NCBI RefSeq assembly: GCF_014196345.1
Contig: NZ_JACIDN010000006.1
Span: 1-64,000 of the forward strand
Source of the DNA: Methylobacterium brachythecii
Lineage (GTDB): Bacteria > Pseudomonadota > Alphaproteobacteria > Rhizobiales > Beijerinckiaceae
DNA length: 64,000 nt
Direction of reading: 5' to 3'
The notes below the pieces were generated by a model. That model was not told the DNA's origin. It saw nothing but the letters and a program-made list of their open reading frames with translations, and searched no databases. This document shows, piece by piece, positions 56,634 to 64,000 of this stretch. The position numbers were made by a program, and so were the translations under genes. How positions within the stretch are numbered: position 1 is the first letter of the stretch; every line of letters begins with the position of its first letter.

Positions 56634-57851
56634 TCAGGCCTCGCGGATGATCCCACTCGCGACCAACGCTTCGATGGCAGCCTGATCGTAGCCGGCCTCC
56701 GACAGGATCGCCCTGCCATGCTGGCCGAAGGTCGGCGCCGGCCCGTGGACTCGTCCGGGCGTCTGCGAGAACTTCACCGGCAGTCCGAGCGTCTGCATCC
56801 GGCCCGCCTTCGGATGATCGACCTCGACCACCATCTCGCGCGCGAGTGTCTGCGGGTCGCGCTGCATGGCCAGCACGTCGAGGACGGGTCCGGCCGGGAC
56901 GCCGCCGTCTTCGAGCCGTGCCAGCCACGTCTCGGAATCGGCCTTCCGGAAATGCGGCGCGAGGGCCGCGACCAGATCCGCGCGATGGGCCATGCGGTCC
57001 CGGTTCGCCGCGAAGCGCGGATCGTTCGACAGCTCTTCGACACCCAGAACGCCGATCAGGCGCAGCCAGTTGGTCTGGTTGGCGGCGCCGATAGTGATCC
57101 AGCCATCAGACGTTTCGAACGCCTCGTAGGGCGCGTTCAGCGGATGGGCCGAGCCCATCGGACCGGGGGCGATGCCGGTCGCCATGGCGATGGCCGATTG
57201 CCAGTAGGTGAGGGTGATGCCGGCCTCGAACAGCGAGGTGTCGACGGCCTGGCCCTCGCCGGTCTTGAGCTTGTGAGCATAGGCCGCGAGCACGCCCATC
57301 GCAGCGAGGATGCCGGCGGTAATGTCGGTGACCGGTGGCCCGCATTTCATCGGCGGCCGGCCAGGGCCCTCGCCGGTGGTGCTCATCAGGCCACTCATGC
57401 CCTGGGCCACCAAATCGAAGCCGGCGCGATCGGCATAGGGGCCGGTGCGGCCGAAGCCCGAGAGGGCGCAGTAGATCAGCCCAGGAAAATCCTTTCGGAG
57501 CGTCCCGTAGCCAAGCCCGAGCTTCTCCATCGTGCCGCCGCGATAGTTTTCGATGAGCACGTCGGCATCGGCGAGCAGGCGGCGGAGGACTGCCTTGCCC
57601 TCCTGGCTCTTGAGGTCGAGGGCGATGCCCCGCTTGCCGCGGTTCATCATCATGTAGGCGGCGCTCTCGCCCTCGATCGAGGGCGGGACCGAACGGCGGG
57701 TGTCATCCCCGCCGTCGATCTTCTCCACCTTGATGACCTCGGCACCCATGTCGCCGAGCATCAGCCCGCAGACCGGGCCGGCCATGATGTGAGCGAGCTC
57801 GACGACGCGGACGCCCGCGAGGGGGCCCTGGCCCGTGCTTTTCTCCGTCAT
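56634..57851 (-). CDS. Family III CoA-transferase (CaiB/BaiF type)
   Basis: A 405-residue CoA-transferase moving CoA between an acyl-CoA and a free acid. Family features: LAGVRVVELAHIMAGPVCGLMLGDMGAEVIKVE, NRGKRGIALDLKSQEGK, ADVLIENYRGGTMEKLGLGY and the catalytic aspartate in CGPPVTDITAGILAAMG. The acid is unknown; formyl-, malyl-, mesaconyl- and carnitine-type enzymes share these motifs. Last gene of the minus-strand operon that starts at the aminotransferase, 25 bases after the MFS gene, so it probably activates an acid in the same pathway. Confidence 0.9.
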   Translation of the reverse strand: MTEKSTGQGPLAGVRVVELAHIMAGPVCGLMLGDMGAEVIKVEKIDGGDDTRRSVPPSIEGESAAYMMMNRGKRGIALDLKSQEGKAVLRRLLADADVLIENYRGGTMEKLGLGYGTLRKDFPGLIYCALSGFGRTGPYADRAGFDLVAQGMSGLMSTTGEGPGRPPMKCGPPVTDITAGILAAMGVLAAYAHKLKTGEGQAVDTSLFEAGITLTYWQSAIAMATGIAPGPMGSAHPLNAPYEAFETSDGWITIGAANQTNWLRLIGVLGVEELSNDPRFAANRDRMAHRADLVAALAPHFRKADSETWLARLEDGGVPAGPVLDVLAMQRDPQTLAREMVVEVDHPKAGRMQTLGLPVKFSQTPGRVHGPAPTFGQHGRAILSEAGYDQAAIEALVASGIIREA

Positions 57852-57876
57852 GCCGTCCCTTCGTTCAGCGTGAGGG

Positions 57877-59193
57877 TCAGGCGGCCTTCTTCAAGCCGCT
57901 CGGTGCCGTCGTGTCCGTCGACGCATCTTCGAACTTGCGCTCGGGATGCATGGTGAAGGCGAGCACGGCGCCGAGCAGGCAGAGGCCGATCGAGCCCATG
58001 AAGGGCAGCGTCCAATCCCCGGTCTTGTCGACGACGAAGCCGAACACGATCGGAGAGACGATCGCCGCTACCGCGGAGCCGGTATTCATTAGGCCGCTCG
58101 CCGTGCCGGCGTATTTCGGAGCGATGTCCATCGGCACGGACCAGATCGGACCGATCACCAACTCGGCGAAGAAGAAGCCCGACGAGAGCAGCAGTGCGAC
58201 GTAGGTCAGGTCCTTGGTGTAAAACACGCCGGTCAGGCTCGCCGCGGCGCCAAGGAAGCCAACCACGATGATCGAGAGCCGGGCGAGTTTGATGCTTCCG
58301 GTCTTCTTCAGGATACCGTCGCTGAGAACGCCGCCTAGCGTGTCGCCGACGACGCCGGCGAAGAACACGCCGGAGGCGAAGAGCGCCGAGTTCTTCAGGT
58401 CGAGCCCGTAGCTCTCCTTGAAGAAGGACGGGATCCAGCCGAGGAACAGCCACAGCGTCCAGCCGTAGCAGAAATAGGTGATCGTCACCGGCGCGATGCG
58501 CTTGGTGAGAGCCCACCACGGCACGGACTGCGAGGCGCCCGGCGCGCGCGGTGCCGGGAGCACGTCGAGCTCGGCCTGCGTGATGCTTTTGTGATCGGCC
58601 GGATTGTCGCGGAAATAGATGTACCAGATGGCGACCCAGACGAAGCTCGCGAAGCCGAGGATCACGAAGCAGTAACGCCAGCCGACATGGTAGATCAGGA
58701 AGGCGACGATCGGCGGGGCGACCGCGTTTCCGAGGCGCGCGAAGGCGTGGGTGATACCCTGCGCGAAGCCGCGCTTGCCCGGCGCCGTCCAGTTTTGCAT
58801 GGCGCGGGTCGCGGTCGGGAAGGTCGCGCCCTCACCGAAACCGAGCAGCACGCGGGCCAGGAACAGGCTGATCAAGCCGCCGATCATGCCCGTTAGGATC
58901 GTCGCCATGGCCCAGATCAGGCCGCAGACCAGCAGCGTGCGCCGCGCGCCGAACTTGTCGCCGATCGAGCCGCCGATGACCTGGAAGATCGCATAGGGGT
59001 AGGCGAAGGCCGACAGGATGAGACCGAACTCGGTCTTCGACATCCCAAGTTCTTTCATGATCTCGCCGCCGGCCGTCGCGACGTTTACCCGGTCGAGATA
59101 GGTGATGAAATACATCAGGCAGAGCAGCAGGAGCACGCTGTTCGTCGCGCTGATGAGCGGCGGCTTCGATTTGGCCGCGATGGGCGTCGTCAT
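57877..59193 (-). CDS. MFS transporter, anion:cation symporter type
   Basis: A 438-residue twelve-helix permease. SVLLLLCLMYFITYLDRVNVATAG, the GDKFGARRTLLVCG loop and LGFGEGATFPTATRAMQNW match the ACS group that imports organic anions such as sugar acids, phthalate and tartrate-like acids. ATG at 59193 follows AGGGA, which lies inside a five-codon upstream GTG-start alternative. Within the operon it likely imports the substrate acid. It is followed by the CoA-transferase. Confidence 0.9.
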   Translation of the reverse strand: MTTPIAAKSKPPLISATNSVLLLLCLMYFITYLDRVNVATAGGEIMKELGMSKTEFGLILSAFAYPYAIFQVIGGSIGDKFGARRTLLVCGLIWAMATILTGMIGGLISLFLARVLLGFGEGATFPTATRAMQNWTAPGKRGFAQGITHAFARLGNAVAPPIVAFLIYHVGWRYCFVILGFASFVWVAIWYIYFRDNPADHKSITQAELDVLPAPRAPGASQSVPWWALTKRIAPVTITYFCYGWTLWLFLGWIPSFFKESYGLDLKNSALFASGVFFAGVVGDTLGGVLSDGILKKTGSIKLARLSIIVVGFLGAAASLTGVFYTKDLTYVALLLSSGFFFAELVIGPIWSVPMDIAPKYAGTASGLMNTGSAVAAIVSPIVFGFVVDKTGDWTLPFMGSIGLCLLGAVLAFTMHPERKFEDASTDTTAPSGLKKAA

Positions 59194-59298
59194 GGGCGTT
59201 TCCCTCACAAGGTTCTTTTTCGTGTTTGTTTCTCGACGCCTCCGTCGAGGGGGCGTGAACTCGTCTCTTGTTGCCCTCGCGGCCCGCAGCGGAAGTCC

Positions 59299-60393
59299 CT
59301 ACTGGGCGAGGGAGGCTGCCCGCAACCGTGCAGATGAGCCGTCGGGCGTTTCTGCACGGCTCGCGAAGTTCGTGGCCTTGGCGAGGATGACCTCTGCGGC
59401 GCGCTCGCTGCCGGCGCGATCGACGTCGAGATTGGCCGTGACGCGGATCTGATCGCGGCCGAGCGCGCGGATACGGACGCCATCCTTCAGGCAGGCCTCG
59501 GCGAATTCGGCAGCGCTGATGCCGAGACCGGCCACCGAGAAGCAGAGGATGTTGGACTGGCCCGCGGTCTCGTCGAAGACGAGGCCCGGGGCATTGCGGA
59601 CGGCCTCGTGGATGCGGTGCGCGTTGGCGTTGTCCTCGGCCAACTGGTCGATATGGTTGTCGAGAGCGTAGAGGCCTGCCGCGGCGAGCACGCCGCTCTG
59701 GCGCATGGCGCCGCCCAGGCGGTACTTCCAGCGCCAGGCTTCGACCACGAATTCCCGCGAGCCGCAGAGCACGGCGCCGACCGGGCAGCCGAGACCCTTG
59801 CTGAGGTCGATCCACGCGCTGTCGAAGCCCTCGGCATAGTCCTTCGCAGAGATCCCGGTGGCGACCACCGCGTTGAGCAGGCGGGCCCCGTCGATATGCG
59901 CCTTGAGACCCTTGGAATGAGCGAGATCGCGGATCGCCCGCATCACGCCGAGATCCCAGACCGTGCCGCCGGAGAAGCTGGTGGTCTGTTCGATGGAGAT
60001 CAGGGCCGAGCGCGGCGCCGTTCTCTGCGGCACCCGAATCGCCGCCTCGGCCTGTTCGAGCGTGTAGAGCCCGACCCGGGTCGGCAGCGGCTTGACCGAC
60101 ACCCCGCCGATGGCCGCCGCGCCCGCTGCCTCGGTGTTGTACATGTGAGACTGGTCGTCGCAGATGATCTCGTCGCCAGCCCGGGTCTGCACCAGGATCG
60201 AGGTCAGGTTGCACATCGTGCCGGACGGCATGAACACGCCGTCCTCCATGCCGAGGATCTCGGCCACGCGCTCACACAGGGCGTTGGTGGTCGGGTCCGA
60301 ACCCGACTGCTCGTCGCCGACCTCGGCGCGTGCCATGGCCTCGCGCATGCCCGGCGTGGGCTTCGTCTGCGTGTCGCTGAACAGATCGATCAT
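59299..60393 (-). CDS. Low-specificity L-threonine aldolase family (PLP)
   Basis: A 364-residue fold-type I PLP enzyme that cleaves beta-hydroxy amino acids to glycine plus an aldehyde. It starts MIDLFSDTQTKPTPGMREAM and has NALCERVAEILG, GTMCNLTSILV, KAHIDGARLLNAVV and the Schiff-base lysine in DLSKGLGCPVGAVLCG. The natural substrate could be threonine, phenylserine or 3-hydroxyaspartate. ATG at 60393 gives the family start. It lies second in the GntR-associated operon after the aminotransferase. Confidence 0.9.
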   Translation of the reverse strand: MIDLFSDTQTKPTPGMREAMARAEVGDEQSGSDPTTNALCERVAEILGMEDGVFMPSGTMCNLTSILVQTRAGDEIICDDQSHMYNTEAAGAAAIGGVSVKPLPTRVGLYTLEQAEAAIRVPQRTAPRSALISIEQTTSFSGGTVWDLGVMRAIRDLAHSKGLKAHIDGARLLNAVVATGISAKDYAEGFDSAWIDLSKGLGCPVGAVLCGSREFVVEAWRWKYRLGGAMRQSGVLAAAGLYALDNHIDQLAEDNANAHRIHEAVRNAPGLVFDETAGQSNILCFSVAGLGISAAEFAEACLKDGVRIRALGRDQIRVTANLDVDRAGSERAAEVILAKATNFASRAETPDGSSARLRAASLAQ

Positions 60394-60501
60394 GACGACG
60401 TAAGGGCCCTCTGTTCGCACGCGCGGGTCGAAAGAACGATGTCCGCCCGCCGCTGCGCCGACCGTTCCCGGCCCGCGCGGCTGCGGGCCAGGACCGTCGG
60501 C

Positions 60502-61677
60502 TCAGTCGTCGCGGCCGGTCCGCAGGCTCGTCATGGCGGCGAGCACGCCACCCCGCTGATGCGGGATGCCGGCCGCGTCAAGACCCATCTCGACGCCGGA
60601 AAGCGCGCCCATCAGCGACAGCTCGTTGCATTCGCCGAGATGCCCGATGCGGAAGACGCGCCCCGCGAGCTTGGCGAGCCCGGTCCCGAGCGACATGTCG
60701 AACCGATCGAGCACCAGTTTGCGGAAGGCGTCGGCGTCGTGGCCATCGGGCATCAGGACGGCGGTCAGCACGGGCGAGAATTCGGACGGTTCCTCGCAGA
60801 GCACCTCCAGGCCCCAGCCCTGGACGGCGGCGCGCGTCGCGGCGGCGAGGCGCTGGTGCCGGGCGAAGACCTGCGGCAGACCTTCCTCCAGCAGCATGGC
60901 GATCGCCTCGCGCAGGCCGAACAGAAGGTTGGTGGCCGGGGTGTAGGGAAAGAAGCCGTCCGTGTTCGGCTTCAACATCTCCTCCCAATCCCAATAGGAG
61001 CGCGCCAATGTGTTTGCCTTCGCCGCTGCCCGCGCCTTCTCGGAAATCGCGGTGAAACCGAGGCCGGGGGGCAGCATCAGCCCCTTCTGCGAGCAACTCA
61101 CCGTGACGTCGATTCCCCACGCGTCGTGCTGCAGGTCTGCGGAGCCGAGGCCGGAAATCGAGTCCACGAGCAGCAGCGCCGGATGGCCTGCCTGGTCGAT
61201 CGCGCGGCGCACCTCGGCGATCCGGCTCGTCGCGCCGGTCGAGGTTTCGTTGTGGACGACCATCACCGCCTTGATCGCGTGTTCGCGATCCTCGGCGAGC
61301 TTCGCCTCGACGATCGCCGGATCGGCGCCGCGCCGCCAGTCGCCGGGCACGAAGTCGACCTCGATGCCCCAGCGTGCGGCCATCTTCTGCCACAGGGTCG
61401 CGAAATGGCCGGTCTCGAACATCAGCACGCGATCGCCCGGCGACAGGGTGTTGACGATCGTGGCCTCCCAGGCACCGGTGCCGGAAGAGGGGTAGATGAT
61501 CACCGGTGCCTTGGTCTGGAAGACGGCCTTGCAGCCTTCGAGGACCTCGTGTCCAAGCCGGGCGAATTCCGGCCCGCGGTGATCGATCACCTGCCGATCC
61601 ATCGCTCGCATGACGCGATCGGGGACGGGGCTCGGGCCCGGAATGTTCAGAAAATGGCGTCCCGTACGCGTCGTCAT
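60502..61677 (-). CDS. Class V aminotransferase, serine-glyoxylate type
   Basis: A 391-residue PLP aminotransferase. HFLNIPGPSPVPDRVMRAM, YPSSGTGAWEATIVNTLSPGDRVLMFETGHFA, LLLVDSISGLGSADLQHDAWGIDV and the lysine in CSQKGLMLPPGLGF place it with serine/alanine/aspartate-glyoxylate aminotransferases. It may be a paralogue of the serine-cycle SgaA rather than SgaA itself, because its neighbours are catabolic rather than serine-cycle genes. GGGAGG precedes the ATG. First gene of the leftward operon, divergent from the GntR gene. Confidence 0.88.
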   Translation of the reverse strand: MTTRTGRHFLNIPGPSPVPDRVMRAMDRQVIDHRGPEFARLGHEVLEGCKAVFQTKAPVIIYPSSGTGAWEATIVNTLSPGDRVLMFETGHFATLWQKMAARWGIEVDFVPGDWRRGADPAIVEAKLAEDREHAIKAVMVVHNETSTGATSRIAEVRRAIDQAGHPALLLVDSISGLGSADLQHDAWGIDVTVSCSQKGLMLPPGLGFTAISEKARAAAKANTLARSYWDWEEMLKPNTDGFFPYTPATNLLFGLREAIAMLLEEGLPQVFARHQRLAAATRAAVQGWGLEVLCEEPSEFSPVLTAVLMPDGHDADAFRKLVLDRFDMSLGTGLAKLAGRVFRIGHLGECNELSLMGALSGVEMGLDAAGIPHQRGGVLAAMTSLRTGRDD

Positions 61678-61736
61678 AACGGCCTCCCGGTGCTGGCATC
61701 TTCCTCAAAGGCCGCCAGCTTATTCAAGCATTTTGC

Positions 61737-61747
61737 ATTCAAAATTC
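61737..61747. promoter_or_regulatory. Candidate GntR operator, aminotransferase side
   Basis: ATTCAAAATTC lies 60 bases upstream of the aminotransferase start and 81 upstream of the GntR start. Its reverse complement, GAATTTTGAAT, recurs at 62708-62718 upstream of the FAD oxidase. The 149-base gap is AT-rich compared with the genes around it. Confidence 0.45.
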
Positions 61748-61827
61748 GAGATGGCAAGTCAGATTTGTGGACATAATGCATGTCGACGGGTGATCCCGCC
61801 ACTGCTACGACCCCAGCATGAGGAAAA

Positions 61828-62577
61828 ATGCACATGTCCGTCACCGGCCTTGAGCCGCTCCCCGCGAGGGACGAGCGACGTGATCAGCCCGAACCATTGA
61901 TGCAATCGCTGCACGGCGAGGTGCTGGAGCGGCTGCGTGACTTCATCGTCGAGGGCAATCTCAGTCCCGGCGCCCGGGTACCTGAGCGGCTCCTTTGCGA
62001 ACGATTCGGCATTTCGCGAACGCCCCTGCGCGAGGCCTTGAAGGTCCTGGCCTTTGAGGGCCTGATCGATCTGTTGCCCAACCGCGGCGCGCGCGTTCGC
62101 CGGATCGGCGAGCGCGAATTGACCGAGTTGTTCGACGTGATGGGCGGCCTCGAAGCCCTGGCGGGACGGCTCGCTTGCGAGAAGATCTCGGAGGAGGCCT
62201 TCGCCGCGCTCGAACGCCTGCATCACGAGATGTACGGCCACTATCTGCGGCGCGATCTCCACGGATACTTCGCCTGCAACCAAGCGATTCACGACGCGAT
62301 CGTCGCAGCGGCCGACAACGAGCCGTTGAGGACGACCTACGCGAACTTCGCCGGCCGCCTGCGGCGGACGCGCTACGCCGCCAATCTCGACGACGATCGG
62401 GACCGTTGGAGCGAGGCGATGCGCGAGCACGAAGAAATGCTCGACGCTCTTCGCCGCCGTGCCGGCTCCGAGATGAGCGACATCCTGTTCCGCCACCTCC
62501 GCAACAAGCACCGCGCCGCCGCCAAGCGCGAAGGACAGGCCGATGAGAATGGCGTCGAGGAAGCGGTGACGGCCTGA
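61828..62577 (+). CDS. GntR family regulator, FadR/FCD subfamily
   Basis: A 249-residue regulator. The winged helix at about residues 30-95 has PERLLCERFGISRTPLREALKVLAFEGLIDLLPNRGARV, and a helical FCD ligand domain follows, with histidine/aspartate metal-type residues in FACNQAIHDAIVAAADN and REHEEMLDAL. FCD proteins usually repress catabolic operons until an organic acid binds. GAGGAAAA precedes ATG 61828; a second ATG two codons later is possible. Its position between the aminotransferase operon and the oxidase gene suggests it controls both. Confidence 0.9.
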   Translation: MHMSVTGLEPLPARDERRDQPEPLMQSLHGEVLERLRDFIVEGNLSPGARVPERLLCERFGISRTPLREALKVLAFEGLIDLLPNRGARVRRIGERELTELFDVMGGLEALAGRLACEKISEEAFAALERLHHEMYGHYLRRDLHGYFACNQAIHDAIVAAADNEPLRTTYANFAGRLRRTRYAANLDDDRDRWSEAMREHEEMLDALRRRAGSEMSDILFRHLRNKHRAAAKREGQADENGVEEAVTA

Positions 62578-62641
62578 GCCAGACGGGCATTGCCCGCTTG
62601 GACACCGGATCACGCATTCAAGTTGAGAGTCTTTCCGATCA

Positions 62642-62660
62642 TTTTTGAATTCATTTTGAC
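62642..62660. promoter_or_regulatory. TTTTGAATT element downstream of the GntR gene
   Basis: TTTTTGAATTCATTTTGAC repeats the TTTTGAAT core of the elements at 61737 and 62708 and contains the palindrome GAATTC. It lies about 65 bases after the GntR stop and 142 before the oxidase start. It may be an extra regulator half-site. Confidence 0.35.
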
Positions 62661-62707
62661 GGACCTGATCCGCATGCCAGAGGCGCGTTGCGAACTTGAG
62701 CAAAAAT

Positions 62708-62718
62708 GAATTTTGAAT
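62708..62718. promoter_or_regulatory. Candidate GntR operator, oxidase side
   Basis: GAATTTTGAAT is the exact reverse complement of the element at 61737-61747, 84 bases before the oxidase ATG. The AT-rich stretch around it (AAAAATGAATTTTGAATTA) contains likely promoter sequence. Confidence 0.45.
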
Positions 62719-62801
62719 TATGTATACAAACGTTCGCCGAAGTGGCGATGATCCGGATAGCGACCGGTCGAATGCGATGATGGCCGGAAGGGAAACGGAT
62801 C

Positions 62802-64000
62802 ATGGACGGTGACAGCGCGAGAGGGGCTCCGAAAGTCGGACGTCTGGAGCAACGCTTGTCGCAGGCCCTTCAGGGCGACGTTCGTTTCGACGCGTTCACG
62901 CGCGGGCGCTACAGCACGGATGCCTCGATCTACCAGATCATGCCGGCGGGCGTGGTGCTGCCGAAGAGCCGCGACGACCTCGCGGCGACCCTGACCATCG
63001 CCGCCGAGCACGGCGTGCCCGTCATCATGCGGGGAGGGGGCACCTCGCAAAACGGCCAGCCGATCGGCTCGGGGCTGGTGGTCGATTGCTCGCGCCACTT
63101 CAACGCGATGACCGCCTACGACGCGGAGGCCGGCACCATCACCGTCGAGCCGGGCATGGTGCTGGAGCGGCTGAATACGCGCGTAAAGGCCGATGGCTGG
63201 TTCTTCCCGGTCGAGCCCTCGACGGCGACCCGCTGCACCATCGGCGGCATGGCCGGCAACAATTCCTGCGGCGCCCGCTCGCTGCGCTTCGGCAAGATGA
63301 GCGACAACGTGCTGGCCATGGAGGCCCTGTTCCACGATGCGGAAGCCTTCGGCTTCGGGCTGACCGGAAACGAGACCCTCGGCGTCACCGGCTCGGCCAG
63401 GGCGGAGGAACTGGCGCGGCGCATGCTCGCGCTGGCGCAGGACAACCGCCAGGAGATCCTCGACAGGTATCCGAACGTCCAACGACGCGTCGGCGGCTAC
63501 AACCTCGACAGCCTGATCGAGCCTCGCCCGAACCTCGCCCACCTGCTGGTCGGCTCCGAGGGCACGCTCGCCGCGACCACCTCGGTGACCCTGAAGCTGT
63601 CGCGGTTGCCGACGCATCGGGTGCTCGGCATCTGCCACTTCCCATCGTTCCGCGCGGCGATGGAGACGACCCAGCACCTCGTCGCCCTCGGCCCAGTCGC
63701 GGTCGAGCTCGTCGACAACAACGTGCTGGTGCTCGGCGCCGACATCCCGCTGTTCAAGGCGACTCTCGCCGACATCACCCGCGGCAAGCCCAATTGCCTG
63801 CTGATCGCCGAGTTCGCCGGCGACGATCTCGATACGCTGAAAGCGGATCTGAAGCGTCTCGATGCCTGCATGGCCGATCACGGTTTTTCCGATGCCGTGG
63901 TCGAGGTGCTGGAGCCTTCCCGCCAGAAGACCGTCTGGGAGGTGCGCGAGGCCTGCCTCAACATCATGATGTCGATGAAGGGCGATGCGAAACCGATCTC
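62802..64000 (+). CDS. FAD-linked oxidase/dehydrogenase, 3' end outside window
   Basis: The first 399 codons of a flavin oxidoreductase of the GlcD/D-lactate/D-2-hydroxyglutarate dehydrogenase type. The PP-loop segment VPVIMRGGGTSQNGQPIGSG, the EPGMVLERLN region and TIGGMAGNNSCGARSLRFG bind FAD, and LAHLLVGSEGTLAATTSVTLKL follows. Such enzymes oxidise 2-hydroxy acids to 2-oxo acids; long members add C-terminal iron-sulfur domains that cannot be seen here. GGAAGGGA precedes the ATG. Probably controlled by the adjacent GntR protein. Confidence 0.88.
   Translation, partial: MDGDSARGAPKVGRLEQRLSQALQGDVRFDAFTRGRYSTDASIYQIMPAGVVLPKSRDDLAATLTIAAEHGVPVIMRGGGTSQNGQPIGSGLVVDCSRHFNAMTAYDAEAGTITVEPGMVLERLNTRVKADGWFFPVEPSTATRCTIGGMAGNNSCGARSLRFGKMSDNVLAMEALFHDAEAFGFGLTGNETLGVTGSARAEELARRMLALAQDNRQEILDRYPNVQRRVGGYNLDSLIEPRPNLAHLLVGSEGTLAATTSVTLKLSRLPTHRVLGICHFPSFRAAMETTQHLVALGPVAVELVDNNVLVLGADIPLFKATLADITRGKPNCLLIAEFAGDDLDTLKADLKRLDACMADHGFSDAVVEVLEPSRQKTVWEVREACLNIMMSMKGDAKPI

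Noticed and set aside
59608..61776. A 722-codon plus-strand frame opposite the aldolase and aminotransferase genes
   Set aside because: It is antisense to two PLP enzymes with intact motifs and has the His/Arg-rich composition of a shadow.

Overview
The window is a 64-kb piece of a GC-rich alphaproteobacterial chromosome. Gene content and protein sequences point to the order Hyphomicrobiales, most likely Methylobacteriaceae (Methylobacterium/Methylorubrum type). The alpha operon lacks rpsD, RpoA starts with [15 protein letters not shown], a DivJ-like kinase is followed by peptidoglycan-binding and DUF1491 genes, and hemD-mitofilin-hemY faces tsaD-gpsA. No rRNA, tRNA, CRISPR array or complete insertion sequence was recognised.

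Region 1 (1-16.5 kb, all + strand) is the ribosomal protein superoperon: the end of tuf, then S10 (rpsJ-rplC-rplD-rplW-rplB-rpsS-rplV-rpsC-rplP-rpmC-rpsQ), a 256-bp gap with a strong hairpin, spc (rplN to secY and adk), and alpha (rpsM-rpsK-rpoA-rplQ), closed by a clear intrinsic terminator. A metallo-beta-lactamase-fold gene sits between rpsK and rpoA. Region 2 (16.5-22.2 kb, mostly - strand) is ffh, chorismate mutase, rpsP, rimM and trmD. Two opposite-strand genes, an exported-looking methyltransferase and a DUF4239 membrane protein, split rimM from trmD.

Region 3 (22.2-33 kb) holds a coiled-coil protein, a 22-codon mini-gene with a Shine-Dalgarno sequence complementary to the 16S rRNA tail, a Rieske oxygenase, an RND efflux pair, an AT-rich gap, an UlaG/NAPE-PLD-like metallohydrolase, a chemoreceptor and an RhtA-type exporter.

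Region 4 (33-40.2 kb) has hslU and hslV more than 5 kb apart. Between them lie a cAMP-type Crp regulator, a divergent membrane class III nucleotide cyclase, an orphan ABC binding protein, a small secreted protein, an orphan promoter and several inverted repeats. This looks like an accessory signalling island. Region 5 (40.4-53.1 kb) has the D-glutamate genes dgcN-dgcA, a DivJ-like kinase with a possible upstream 28-codon peptide, peptidoglycan-binding, DUF1491 and DUF2336 proteins, and hemY, a mitofilin-like protein and hemD, divergent from tsaD.

Region 6 (53.3-64 kb) has an MscS-family channel and gpsA, then a catabolic locus. A FadR-type GntR regulator lies between a leftward operon (class V aminotransferase, threonine aldolase, MFS transporter, family III CoA-transferase) and a rightward FAD-linked oxidase cut by the window end. 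The gaps on both sides of the regulator share a GAATTTTGAAT element, which makes a GntR-controlled pathway for a 2-hydroxy or beta-hydroxy amino acid plausible.
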